A stretch of 64,000 nt of DNA, from assembly GCF_021917145.1 (NCBI RefSeq), contig NC_061061.1, positions 336,336 to 400,335 of the forward strand. The letters are read 5' to 3'. The stretch comes from Hypomesus transpacificus. Lineage: Eukaryota; Chordata; Actinopteri; Osmeriformes; Osmeridae. Positions 12,086 to 24,258 of the stretch are shown here, piece after piece. Every line of letters starts with the position of its first letter. Position 1 is the stretch's first letter. A program made the position numbers and the translations under genes. A model generated the notes under the pieces. It did not search any database, was not told where the DNA came from, and worked only from the letters and a program-made list of their open reading frames with translations.

Positions 12086-12450
12086 TATGGATTGTACTGT
12101 ATGTGAGACACGTGCGAGTACGTTAATAAAGCATGTTTGCATAAAGTTATTCTGTAGTTCTGTAGTCCCTGTAGGAGAACAGGAACAGAATAAAACAAAC
12201 TCTTACCTACGCTACCATGATTATTGCAAATAAGAGAGAAAGCAAGAGGTGAGGAAGGAGGTGTAGGACAAGCCATACCTGAGGAGAAGGACATCAAGGA
12301 TCCACAGAACAATGCTTCACAATGCTTCCCTTTACACCCAAGAACAAACAATCACACCACAATCTTGACCCTTACTTATCAACATATGACTAGCAATTCA
12401 GCAAGTTACACAATGAGGTGTGAGAGCCTTCACGTAGAGACTCCGTCCAG

Positions 12451-14194
12451 CTACTTCATCCACATTACATCTTCCTCCTCCAGATCCTCCAGAGAACAGT
12501 CTGGTGACTGGACGGAGGCAGACAGGGATGCTTGGTCCTCAAGGCTGATTACCATGTCAGTCAGTCTGTAGAAACAGAACATTCATGAGCTGCAGGGTGG
12601 TGAAGTGGTTAAGACTGTTGACCCAAGGTCTCTTGGCAGCCAGGATTTACATCCCATCTACACCTCTGTCATACCTCTGTGTTTCTCCTGATACATACAG
12701 ATAATACTGCTTCTGTCTTTAAAGATCATTTTGAAGTGTTTCATTGATAAAGCACATGTAATCCATACAGCCAGTGATGTACTACATGTAAAACGTCATT
12801 CAAGAACCACTGATTCACTCTGCTGAGTTGAATATTGCTGTTTAAATGGTTACTATGGTAAACCAATTAATAGTATGAGTGGTAGATTTTACCACTCCAA
12901 CTCTCCTACCTTCTGTGTCCTATACTGTATCTGAAGGACTGTGAGTGGTCTGTAAAACAACTGAACTAAAAGATACTGCTTCATAACTGGCTCTCAGGGT
13001 GACCACGTCAAACTAACCAACAGTCCAAAAATGTGTTCATGTTTGTGTTGTGATCATGTGAAGACTCCTCTACAGGTACTTACCTCATTGTCTCCTGTTT
13101 AGAGAGTGGACTTGTCTGGGAAGCAGAACTAATTCGGGGGTAAATATACATACACCCCCCCAGGTGCAGCTTTCTCAGAGGACAGTCTGGTGACTGGAGG
13201 GAGGAGGCCAGTGATGTACACTCCTCATAGTTGAGCTCCATGCCAGTCAGTCTGTAGAAATAGAACATTCATGAGCTGCAGTGTGGTGAAGTGGTTAAGA
13301 CCGTTAACTGGAGGTCTCTTGGCAGCCAGGATTCACATCCCATCTGCACCTCTGTCAAACCTCTGTGTTTTTTCCTGATACATACAGATAATACTGCTTC
13401 TGTCTTTACAGATCATTTTGTAGTATTTACTCTGCTTTGATAAATCATATGTAATCCATACAGCCAGTGATGTACTACGAGTAAAATATGATTAGAAAAA
13501 CAATGATTCACTCTGCTGAGTTGAATATTGCAGTTGAAGTGGTTACTCTGGTAAACCATCTGTGGTAGATTTAACCACTCGCATCTCTCCTACCTTCTGT
13601 GTCCTATACTGTATCTGAAGGACTGTGAGTGGTCTGTAAAACAACTGAACTAAAACATACTGCTTCATAATTGGCTCTCAGGATGAACATGTCAAACTAA
13701 CCAACAGTCCCACAATGTGTTCATGTTTGTGTTGTCATCATGTGAAGATTCCTTTACAGGTACTGACCTCAGTGTCTGCAGTTTACATTGTGGATCTCTC
13801 AGGGAAGGAAAAACCACACTCAGGTTGTCATTATTAATATCTATCAGCTTAATCCCCCCCAGTTCCAGCTCTCTCTAGGGACAGTCTGGTGACCGGAGAT
13901 TGGAGGCCAGTGATGCACGGTCATGAGAGCTGAGATTCTCGTCAGTCAGTCTGTAGAAACAGAACATTCCACAATGTAATCATGTTTGTGTTGTCATCAT
14001 GACTCCTCTACAGGTACTGACCTCAGTGTCTGCAGTTTACAGTATGGACCTCTCAGGGCATCAACGACAATGTTCAGGTCATCTTTGAACCCAAACTGCT
14101 TAATCCCCCCCAGGTACAGGTCTCTCAGAGGGCAGACTGGAGGAAGGAGGCCAGTAATGCACAGTCCTCATGGCTGAGCAACATGTCAGTCAGT
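12451..14194 (-). pseudogene. Tandemly duplicated LRR exon units, two of four disabled
   Basis: Four exon-intron units share 3' splice contexts (TTTCTACAG then ACTGACTG) and flanking intron DNA, including a tRNA-like stretch after each acceptor (12587, 13268, 14212). Start spacing is 686 bp, 699 bp and a shortened 244 bp. Unit 13251-13084 reads LTGMELNYEECTSLASSLQS then CPLRKLHLGG. Unit 13950-13768 has an in-frame TAG. Unit 14194-14022 has a 7-bp deletion. Unit 12565-12451 ends in a proper stop after an acidic DLEEEDV tail and is probably the terminal exon. Confidence 0.75.
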
Positions 14195-17100
14195 CTGTAG
14201 AAACACAACATTCATGAGCTACAGTGTGCTGAAGTGGTTAAGACTGTTGACCCAAGGTCTCTTGGCAGCCAGGATTCAGATCAGATCCAGGGTTGCAACA
14301 ACTCCACAAAATCAACTTAAAAAAATCTGTTTGTAATATTAAGGTTATTTTCTTATTATTTGATTAAACTTACTAGATACTAGAAAAAACAAACCCCAAA
14401 ACAGAGTTAGCTTTTTAACACATACGTCTCGTTCTACGGCAAGGCAACGATCACATTTAATGGAAAGCGTAACTTTGTCCAACATGGTCAGAGTATAGAC
14501 TTATATAAAGTAGACACAGCGAGCCTGTTCTTTAAAGAGGGCGTCACCATTCATTTCTATGGAAAGTGCTCATTGCAGTGAGACAAGCAACAGCGCCAAA
14601 TGGACCGCTCCATCTTCCCAGTTCCAGCTCGTCTGGTCTTGCACAGAACAGTGGCTCGCTTTGCTCCTAGCTCCGTGGTATTACCACCACTGTTTTTGGC
14701 AGGGAATATCTACATCGTCTGCTCTGAAATCTCCCTCAATTTAACCACAGATGTGCCAGCTATAATGCAAATCATTGATGATTTTTGCTTTAAAAATACT
14801 ATAGTACTTACTATAGTATTTAAAAATACTATAAAATGTTAAATGTTAAAGAATTGTTTTAATATTAGTCATCCTTTTTTGCCTATTTCCAACAATGAAC
14901 ATCATCGACAAATTACTGAATTAAGAGTTTGAATTGATTATACACAGTTACATTTATTTACCAGTGTAAAACTCAAAACCAAAAAAGACAATTCAATAGG
15001 GGTGTCAGATCAACATGTGAAGCATTACGTGTGAGTTTGAGATAAATACTTACACAGCTTTTCTGTATTTCCTCACTGCTGGGACCAGTCTGTTTCGCCC
15101 CAGCATATCTGTGTTGTATTTCCTCTGGTCCATCTCATCCAGCTCGCCTTGTGACATCAGAAGTGCATTAGCCAGTGCTGAGCAGTGATCCGATGAGACA
15201 GCGTCTTCTTCGCGATCTGGTGACATGAGGAACTGGTGAATGTCCTCATGTACTGAACTGTCATTCATCTCAGTCAAGCAGAGGAAGAGGTTGACTTGCC
15301 TCTCTGGTGAGATATTCTCTACGTCTGGCTTCCTGAGATATTTTCTCATGTCCTCAACAGTCTCTGATGTGTTCTCTGTCTGGGGTAGAAGGCCTTGTAA
15401 GAGAGTCTGGTTGGACTCCAGTGAGATGCCAAAAAGGAAGCGGAGGAACAGGTCCAGGTGTCCATTCTCACTCTGTAGAGCTTTATCCACGATTCTCTTC
15501 AGCAACTCATGCAGGGGCTGCTCTGCAGACACGTTTTCCAGGAAGGACTCCAGCGCACTGATGTTCTTGGTGACACAGCGGTAGAACACATAGAGAGCAG
15601 CGAGGAACTCCTGAAAGCTCAGGTGAACAAAGCAGTACATCTTCTTCTTATACAGCCCATGACTTAACTTCAGGATTTCTGTGCACAGTCCACATTTCAC
15701 TGCAGCTTCATCAACATCAATCCCACATGTTCTTAGGTCTTCCTCATAGAACACTACACTCCTCTTCACCAGCTGTTCAAAAGCTACCTGTCCAAGTTTC
15801 AGCATCAAGTCTTTTCTTAATTCTAAGACCTTCTTTTTATCCATGATGGTTTCCCCCTGATACTTCTGTCTTGCAACCTGTGTTTGAGTGATCAGGAAGT
15901 GAATGTACATTTCAGTCAGACTTTGGGGGATATGTCCACTGTTGTTTTGTCTCAACATGTCTTTTAGGACCTCAGCGATAATCCAACACATTATAGGAAT
16001 GTAACACATGATGTAAAGGCTCCTTGTTGTCCTCATGTGTTCGATGATTCTGTTGGCCAGGTCCTCATCATCAGAAAATCTCTTCCTGAAATATTCAAGC
16101 CTCTGTTCTCCTTGAAAGCCACAAACTTCTGTCTCCCTGTTGATTTTGACGGTTCTGCGGGGGATCTGACTGGTTGCTCCAGGTCTGGAGGTTATCCAGA
16201 GGAGAGCAGAGGGAAGCAGACTCTTCTTCATGATGTTGGTCAGCAGAAAATCAACTGGACACTTCTTAGTGACATCAGACACTCTCTCATTGTTATGGAA
16301 ATCCAGAGGACATCTGCTCTCATCCATCCCATCCAAGATGAACAGCACTTTGTGGTTGTTAAACATCTGTGCGTCTTCTACCTCATTCAGGATGACAATC
16401 TCTGGATGAAATTCCTTCAGAAGACCATGAAGACTTAAGTCATCTTTGATCAAATTCAGCTCTCGGAATGGAAGTACAAAGATTAAATCTATATCCTGAT
16501 TTGATTTCCCTTCTGCCCAGTCTAGGATGAACATGTGCACTGAGATGGTTTTTCCGATGCCAGGGATGCCCTTCGTCAGCACAGTCAGGATCTTTGTCTC
16601 TTTTTCATCTAGGGGGCTGAAGATTTCACTATAGTGGATTGACCTTTCTGATGATGTTTTGCCTGTGGATGGATATTCAATCTGCATGATCTCATGTTCT
16701 TTATTGACCCCTTCACTCTCCCCCGTTGTCATGTAGAGTTGTATGAAGAAGCTGTTGAGAGTTGTCTCATCTTCTGTGGTTCCTTCGAAAAGGTATTTGA
16801 ACTTTGTCTTAAAACTCTCTTGAAGAGCCTTTTTAAGTTTGAGTATGACTGCAAGTAGAAGTTCCACATAAGCACACATTAACAGACTCCATTCATTACC
16901 AAACAATACGTTATATACATAATACACCATCGATGTGTTTATATAAAATGTTGGCTAAGGATACAGTCATGTGCTTCCTGTAATACGTGCAGGATGTGGT
17001 CAGGGTTTCTCCCCACTGGATCTACTCACTGTAGAATGAGACAGAGGGAGAGAGGTAGAGAAGAATGAAGGAGAGGTGGAAGAGAGGGGAGAAGGAGGGA

Positions 17101-20100
17101 GGCGCAGGAGAAGGGGAGGAGAGTGAGAGAAGGGAAAGGGGGAGAGGGGGAGAGGGAGAAGGATGGAGATAGGGAGAGGGGGAGAATAGGGAAAGAGTAA
17201 AAAATACAGTAAACAAGGGAGAGATGTCAAGAAGAAAATAAGAGAGAGATACTGTCAACACTTCAACTACACTTATAGGATTAGTAACATATATCAATAC
17301 ATATACAAATCATATATAGAATGGGTACATGGGTACCCATGGGTAATATATACAATTGGGTACTTTATTGTGTTATTATAATGTTATCCCAGATGCACTT
17401 AACACTGGTAAGAGTTACACATATCTGTGGGCATATCTTCTTCTCAACTGTTTACAAAATAAAAGGCTGGTCATCTTACCATGGTGGTGTTTCACTGCCT
17501 TGGGGGTCCTGGGATGTGCTCTCTACAAACATAATGAAAGACAAGTAGATTTAACCCTTGTGTGCCTTTGGGTCATTGTGACCCACCGTCGTGTTGCGAC
17601 AACTGTACCTAATACAAAAATAAAGTGAAGCTTTTTCTTTAACTTTCGGTCTGTTTTGGGGTAGTTGTGAGCCCCCCCCCTCCCCCTCCCGCCGTGTCGG
17701 TGCAACTTTTCCTAATACAACAACATTGATGCGTAGGGGAGGGAATGTGAAGAGGGGGTATATTACGTGGTATACCATGTTATATCACTAGTTACCACTA
17801 GGAGGAACCCTCACACTGTCTCAGGGTCGTTGTGACCCACAGCATTGTCTGCGTTGTCCATTTTGCCACCAGTGTGATCGTTGTGACAGTGCTACCTGGA
17901 TGACATGGCCTTTACACACAACCAGGACAGCGGGAGGGCTAGTTAATGACTCTCCCATCTCGACTTGTGTTGGTTGACAAAATTATTATGACTGATAAGA
18001 TAGACTTTATTTTCCCAAACAGTACATCATATTGTTTAGTTCTGAGCCTAATGTTAATGTAGGACTGTAATGAACAGTGTTGTACCTGCTGTATAATATA
18101 GACTATAAAGTCATACACTAACAGTACATCATATGGTTTAGTCCTTGGCACGGCGGGGAATCGATCCAGCAATCTTCTGATTACTAGCCCGACTCCCTCA
18201 CCGCTCAGCCATCTGACTCCCTATATATATACAGTGCCCTCCAAAAGTATTGGAACAGTGAGGCGAATTCCTTTATTTTTGCTGTAGACTGAAAACATTT
18301 GGGCTTGACATCAAATAATGAACGTGAGACCAGAGATCAACGTTTCAGCTTTTATTTCCAGGTATTTACATCAGGATCTGATGCACAACTAAGAAAATAT
18401 CACATTTTGTTTGAATCCACCCATTTGTCATGTGAGCAAAAGTATTGGAACAGATATACTTAAAACATATTTAAGTGAATAAGACTTAATATTTAGTTGC
18501 AAATCCTTTGCTTTCAATAACTGCAGCAAGTCTGTGACCCATTGACGTCACCAAACTTTTGCATTCTTCCTTTTTGATGCTTTCCCAGGCTTTCACTGCA
18601 GCCTCTTTCAGTTGTTGTTTGTTTTGTGGGGTTCCTCCCTTCAGTCTCCTCTTAAGCAGGTAAAATGCATGCTCTATAGGGTTTAAGTCTGGAGATTGAC
18701 TTGGCCAGTCTAATACCTTCCATTTCTTGCCCCTGATGAACTCCTTTGTTGTTTTGGCAGTGTGTTTTGGGTCGTTATCTTGCTGCATGATGAAGGCTCT
18801 GCCAATCAGTTTGGTTGCATCTTTCCTTAAATTGGCAGACAAAATGTTTCTGTAGACTTCCGAGTTCATTTTGCTGCTGCCATCATGTGTTACATCCTCA
18901 ATGAAGATTAATGAGCCCGTCCTAGAAGAAGCCATGCAAGCCCAAGCCATGACATTACCTCCACCGTGTTTCACAGATGAGCTTGTGTGTTTGGGATCAT
19001 GAGCAGTTCCTTTCTTTCTCCAAACTTTAGCCTTTCCATCACTTTGGTAAAAGTTAATCTTTGTCTCATCAGTCCATAAAACTTTGTCCCAGAATTTTTG
19101 AGGTTCATCTCTGTACTTTTTGGCAAATTCCAGCCTGACCTTCCTATTCTTCTTGCTAATGAGTGGTTTGCATCTTCTGGTGTAGCCCTTGTACTTTTGT
19201 TCATGAAGTCTTCTGCGAACAGTAGATAGTGATACCTTCACTCCTGCCATCTGGAGGTTGTTGCTGATCTCACTAACAGTTGTTTTAGGGTCTTTCTTTA
19301 CAGCTCTCACAATGTTTCTGTCATCAACTGCTGATGTTTTCCTTGGTCTACCTGTTCGACGTCTGTTACTTAGTACACCAGTAGTTTTCTTCTTCTTCAG
19401 GACATTCCAAATGGTTGTACTGGCTATGGCCAATGTTTCTGCAATGGCTCTGATTGATTTTCCATCTTCTCTAAGACTCACAATTGCTTGTTTTTCACCG
19501 AAAGACAGCGCTCCGGTTTTCATGTTGTTTTCACCTCTGAATACAGTCTGCATAGACAAAACCTATCTTACCCAATCTGAACCTGAGTGTAGACATTCAG
19601 TGGTATTTATTGATTGAATAATGTATGTAATAGGACACACCTGGGCAACAAAACACACCTGTCAGTCATATGTTCCAATACTTTTGCTCACGTGACAAAT
19701 GGGTGGGTTCGAACAAAAAGGTGATATTTTCTAATTTGTGCATCAGATCCTGATGTAAATACCTGGAAATAAAAGCTGAAACGTTGATCTCTGGTTTCAC
19801 ATTCATCGTTTGATGTCAAGCCCAAATGTTTTCAGTCTACAGCAAAAATAAAGAAATTGGCCTCACTGTTCCAATACTTTTGGAGGGCACTGTATATTGT
19901 AGCTGATCAGTATCTATTCTGTACTAATCAGTATATATTTATACATGTCAGTATCTTTGTGTAAGGTTCTGTGATGACTGAGAACCTTTTTCTTCTTCTA
20001 AAGCATCAGCCAGATGATGACGTTTTTACCTTTTTTCTGATGGTCCACAATTTCCTTATTATTTTGGGTTATATTGTAGGTTGTAGGGTTATGGTTAATG

Positions 20101-20222
20101 GTTATGTTGTCTCCAGTAGTTGTAGTGAGGGTCAGATTTCCTGCAACATGTGTCTCCTTTAACACTGGAGCCATGAAAATGCTGCCATCCTGAGCTTTGT
20201 TGGAGGACCAAGGAGTAGCTTC

Positions 20223-20305
<83 letters not shown>

Positions 20306-21290
20306 TACTTGTGGCATGAATATTTCCAACAATATTACTCTCTACGCTCTCTATCTATACATATACTGCCTGTGCTTCATCTTTTACCAGGACAGTGTAT
20401 TTCATCATGATCATTTCTTATGTACCATGACAGTCTATTTTATCATGATCATTTCTTACGTACCATGCTCTGAGGGGTTTCCACCAGGAGCAGCAGCATG
20501 GCCTCCAGTCTCAGTCGTGTTGGAGGAACCCTGGACTTCCTGAGGCAGACAGGAAGTTGAACTGTTCCCACCTGCCTCCTCAGCATCACTGACACCTGTG
20601 AGGAGAGAGAAGACAGGAAGAGTCAGGGCTGTCTTATCCTCTCAGGTGTTACACTCTGTGGAGCTGTGGGTGACATGTAAGGATCATGTCCTGTGTCTGT
20701 GCTGGGTTTCCTGTCCTGTGTGGACTGGGGTTGGTGTTAGCATGCTGGACTACCACTAATATAATGTCACATTGTTTAGTTAAGAGAAGGGTGAAAGTCG
20801 TCCTTACAGTGTCTGCAGTCCTAAGTGATAGATACACATGCAGACTAACACTGCAGACACAGAAAGGAGGGCAACATCTCCTCTACACTGCATCTCTGAA
20901 AGTGAATAAAAAATATTTCTAGATATAATGTATACCAACTTATAACATTGCAGCATGCATTTTCACTGCATTGTTGTTTTTATTTCCAAATTGGGAGAAC
21001 AAAATAAAAATAATACCCATAGAATACTCACTCATAAGCCACTTAGCAAAATTATTCTGATCCATCTTCCTCAGGATCTCCACAGTGATCTTCAGAGCTC
21101 CTTCAGGTCTGTAAATCTCCACCATCCTATCCACTGTGTCTGTTCTGGCAGCTCCCTCCAACCTGCTCTTTGGGATGGGATCAAACCCATCCAGAACTTT
21201 CTTCTTCAGGAACCACTGAAACGTCTTCAGATCGTCATCCCCGAGCTTCTTCAGAGTTCCCAACAGCTGTTCTTCATTACTTGTGTCCAT
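12451..21290 (-). CDS. PYD-FISNA-NACHT NLR with tandem, partly broken LRR exons
   Basis: Fish-type NLR, a predicted cytosolic innate immune sensor. Exons (minus): PYD 21290-21032; linkers 20595-20464 and 20221-20030; FISNA-NACHT 16848-15054; LRR-type 14194-14022, 13950-13768, 13251-13084; terminal 12565-12451. Phases fit at every join; the codon split between 20030 and 16848 becomes Val. PYD (residues 1-86) contains EEQLLGTLKKLGDDDLKTF. FISNA starts near residue 195. Walker A GIPGIGKT is near 288-295 and Walker B VLFILDGMDE near 361-370. The first LRR exon lacks 7 bp relative to its siblings, so translation would stop at 14127-14125 (about 815 aa). The second has TAG at 13877-13875. The third and terminal exons are open. 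A Tc1 element occupies the 20030-16848 intron. Either a recent LRR-less allele, a gene skipping damaged exons, or an early pseudogene. Confidence 0.8.
14535..14700. repeat. Dispersed repeat, inverted relative to 11935-12085
   Basis: Carries TTTCTATGGAAAGTGCTCAT and the reverse complement of the AGGAGCAAAGCGAGCC block, about 2.5 kb from its partner. It lies in the intron between NACHT and the first LRR-type exon. Confidence 0.6.
17040..17250. repeat. Purine-rich GGGAGAGGG tract
   Basis: Imperfect GGAGAGGGGGAGAGG units about 190 bp upstream of the NACHT exon (minus sense) in the NLR intron. Confidence 0.75.
17551..17850. mobile_element. Possible piggyBac-like remnant
   Basis: TTAA followed by CCCTTGTGTGCCTTTGGGTC resembles piggyBac-type ends at a TTAA target, and GGTCGTTGTGACCC recurs near 17823. 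A matching opposite end with TTAA was not found, so this is tentative. Confidence 0.3.
18132..18222 (-). mobile_element. SINE head fragment beside the Tc1 element
   Basis: On the minus strand the tRNA-like head CAGATGGCTGAGCGGTGAGG is followed by a B-box-like GGATCGATTCCCC. It closely resembles the head of the SINE at 31047-31222. The Tc1 insertion at 18232 lies just outside it. Confidence 0.6.
18232..19892 (-). mobile_element. Complete Tc1-like transposon with long IR/DR ends
   Basis: The element is 1661 bp and flanked by TA (18230-18231 and 19893-19894). Terminal inverted repeats are about 221 bp (18232-18452 and 19671-19892). Each holds two copies of the CAAAAGTATTGGAACA core, one outer and one inner, which is the IR/DR layout known from Sleeping Beauty-type elements. 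The arms differ by a handful of substitutions. It carries one uninterrupted transposase and sits in the NLR intron between the second linker exon and NACHT. Confidence 0.95.
18486..19559 (-). CDS. Tc1/mariner transposase, DD34E, intact
   Basis: The 357-aa open frame is full length for the family (about 340 aa). An N-terminal paired-type DNA-binding region (about residues 20-125) contains two helix-turn-helix segments separated by the GRPR AT-hook motif at 70-73. The catalytic triad is D164 (LWTDETKINF), D261 (MQQDNDPKHT) and E296 (SPDLNPIEHAF), with exactly 34 residues between the last two. No stop or frameshift interrupts it. A second Met at residue 13 may be the true start, because related proteins begin close to the GALSFGEKQ segment. 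Activity cannot be judged from sequence, but no key residue is lost. Confidence 0.93.
   Translation of the reverse strand: MSMQTVFRGENNMKTGALSFGEKQAIVSLREDGKSIRAIAETLAIASTTIWNVLKKKKTTGVLSNRRRTGRPRKTSAVDDRNIVRAVKKDPKTTVSEISNNLQMAGVKVSLSTVRRRLHEQKYKGYTRRCKPLISKKNRKVRLEFAKKYRDEPQKFWDKVLWTDETKINFYQSDGKAKVWRKKGTAHDPKHTSSSVKHGGGNVMAWACMASSRTGSLIFIEDVTHDGSSKMNSEVYRNILSANLRKDATKLIGRAFIMQQDNDPKHTAKTTKEFIRGKKWKVLDWPSQSPDLNPIEHAFYLLKRRLKGGTPQNKQQLKEAAVKAWESIKKEECKSLVTSMGHRLAAVIESKGFATKY
20224..20303. repeat. (CA)n microsatellite at an NLR splice acceptor
   Basis: Forty uninterrupted CA dinucleotides. On the minus strand this is (TG)n ending three bases before the acceptor of the second linker exon at 20221, so it replaces a normal polypyrimidine tract. 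Confidence 0.95.
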
Positions 21291-21295
21291 TGTAG

Positions 21296-21440
21296 ATAGG
21301 GCTGCAACAACGAATCAATGAAATCGATTAAAATAGATTATTCAAAGCATTGGCTACGAATTCCGTTTTTAATTCGTTGTGTCGTGCGATTAATACGCCA
21401 CTCAATAAGTCGCAGAGATGTTGGAGTATAAAAAAAAAAG
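21296..21440. mobile_element. hAT-like element end, immediately upstream of the NLR start codon
   Basis: The stretch beginning TAGGGCTGCAACAACGAATC, with ATCGATTAAAATAGATTATT, resembles termini of hAT-type elements known to me from fish. Only one end was recognised. It begins within about 10 bp of the NLR ATG, so it would form the 5' leader or promoter DNA. Confidence 0.35.
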
Positions 21441-24258
21441 TTTCGTTGAGCGCGGACCCAGTAGCGGAGCCAGATGGGTGTCTGGGGTGGCACTGGACAC
21501 CCCTGACATCTGATTGGCCACCCCGGGTAACACACCAAAATGTTATTCGCTACTGAAAATTTGATGCTGATTGACATCTCATTTGACCTCTTGTTGAAAG
21601 AAGTATTTATTTTGCTGCATTTTTCAAATCGAAGAGACACCTTTGTTGCAAGATACAGAAGAATAAGAACAGACAGCAGAACAGAGAATATTTCCACAGC
21701 TCCACAAGCTCTCTTTGCGATTAAAAAAGGCATAATATTTGAAGTGTAACCCAGGGTTACAGGGCACAAATTAATTAAATGTAAAATACAATTATTTATA
21801 AAGAGTTACAAATAAATAACTATTATATTCACAAAAGTCATATACAAGAACTATTATTTATTTGTTGATTAAGAAAAGTGATGCCGGTGTGGTTTTGTCC
21901 CAGGTTGATGCTGTGGATCCATGTACATATATGTTTCATGTTTTTATGTTGGGATAACTTGCTGTGAATGTGCATCTTTCGGGGTGCAGGCGGGAAAGTT
22001 TGGGGTCTCGCGCGCTCTCGCGCGGAGAAAGGAAGGCTAACCGAACTAGAGGGAGACGAGAGATGAGGGACCAGAAAGAAAGAAAAACAAATAGCATTTT
22101 ACTGAGAAGAAAGAAAGAGACGAAGATATTGATTTGGTTAGCTAGTAATATATGTTATTGTTTTGTGAATGAGTATCGATTGAGAGAATATTTGTTATTT
22201 TTCTTGTTTTCTTGTTTTCCTGAAGTGGTTTGTTTTTACGGTGGGCTAGCCGAAGAAGCTCTGCTACAGTACGGTTGGAGAACTGTTAGCTGCCTCAGCT
22301 GTGTCCTTTTTTTTCTTTTCTTCTACATTTTTCTACATTCCTTGGGGAGAATCCAGCGAACTGACTTGGATTTCGCCTGCTACACCCGATCGGTTCTTTG
22401 AGTACCAGTGTTGGAGTGGTGTGAACTCGAGAGCCTTACCGAGTCATCTACGGGTTGCTAGCTACTGTGGCCAACTATCTGCTGGCTGCCTGAGAGATCA
22501 AGCAGAAAGAGCCTTGCTACGACTGGTAGGACAAGAACCTGATTCTATTTGATTTGTTTTGTGACTACCCTGGAGCCAGACACTTGGACCCGGACTGATC
22601 ATTTTTGTGTTGTTTGTTGTTTTGAAAGACTTGTACAAAATCTTTGTGAGTGCGCGTGAGTTCACGCCGCAGCACTGTGTTTTGTATATGCTGTGATTTA
22701 GGAATGAGGTTGGAGTGAGGGATTTTTTTGAATTAGTTGTTCTAATACTTGACTTGTGTATTTATATATTTGTTGTTTTTTATACTTGTACTTTCAATCA
22801 AAATCAATAATCCTCTCATTTAATTAGAGTAAAATAATATCCAAAAAGTCAAGCCCGTTTTCCAAAATAAGAGTCCCACAACCAAATCAATATAATATAG
22901 TGATAATCCCATAGATATTTTAAAAGCAAAAATAAGCCACAAGCTAATAAGAATAAATAGATAAAACTTAAGGGAATCCGGGATAACAATTTATTGACAC
23001 TTTCATATTGATTTGGGGAATTACTATTTTTTGTGTTATTGTCATTAAGTCAATTGCAATTGTTGTTTGGTTGGTAAATGTGTTTTTTTTTCCATGAGAA
23101 GGGAAAAAATAAAACAGAGGTAATAGAGAAACAAAATATCAAAAACAATAACAAAAATAATTCTATTACCTCTGAAATATAGCCAACGTGTTCTGTGTGT
23201 TTCATTCTGTAGTGCAAACAGTACCATCTTTCCGATGAACCAGATATTCTGATACATCTCCCATTGATCATCATTATTATTCTCTGTAGCGGTGTTAAAG
23301 TTAGACACTCGTTACATAAGTTTTAAGGTTTACATTGGGTTTAGGTTTCCTGAACATTTTTTACGTAGGCTATGTCGATTAGCTAACCTACAGTAGCTGT
23401 GTAAGTTAATGTTAGAACTTCAACTCCAATCACAGACAAACTCAGACAGTGAGTAATTGTACTAATTGCATTTTAATTAAGAGAAAGAATGAGCAGTCTT
23501 AAGGAAGATAATTAAAATGCAAATAGGATGAGTGATTACTAATTTCATTTATGAGTCAAATAATGAAGCCACATTCTTAAAATTAAAATGCATTTATGGA
23601 AATGCATTTTCATTTGAATTTTGGTCACGATTTGCTTCCATAGGACCCCCTTTCCCCCAGGACGGTTGGTCTATTCCAAATGAACGTGTATGCAGCCCTT
23701 AGTGTCGCTTATACACGACAGTGACACTGACACATCGAAAGCTAGCATTAGAGACAATATAAAGATGGAAAACCAGGCCAAGAAACGTAATTACCTTCAC
23801 TGGACAACGTTTTACCAATTGAAAAGGCGGCTATGTTTGTTTGTTTTACATAAAGCCTCAAAAAACTTTTCGCTCAAATCAGCCACCAAAAATTCTCTCG
23901 CGCGCTATGCGCGCTCGCATTAAGCGTTGAAGTCCCTTTCCGTTGAAGTTGCATGCATTAGCAGGGCGCTCGCTGTGGTGGTGTATACGGGACCGATTCT
24001 GGTGGGCCGGTCTGGATCAAAGTCCAGGGCCTATTTTTACTCCCAGTCCGTCCCTGACAGTAGGCTACATGGACGGAGGAATTTAATGTCTAATCAGCAA
24101 GCCGCATCGACAATTCCCCCCCCCCCCCCCCCCCCCCCCCCCCAAAAAAAGATCTCCCGGATTTTGGTGCTCCAATGTTGACAGGTATGGTACCTACCCT
24201 TTAAGGGGAGTGTGTCTTCGCATTCGGGGGAAGTGTGTTCATGTTCAGGCTAAGGTTA
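21440..24258. other. Gene-poor intergenic region upstream of the NLR
   Basis: AT-rich sequence with transposon-like scraps (the TCTCGCGCGCTCTCGCGCGG patch near 21998 and a related CTCGCGCGCTATGCGCGC at about 23897) and a 27-bp C run at about 24117-24143. No open frame has recognisable family motifs. Confidence 0.5.

Noticed and set aside
21964..22552. Possible plus-strand gene with 145-aa frame
   Set aside because: No recognisable domain, no plausible splice partners, and transposon-like GC-rich patches around it.
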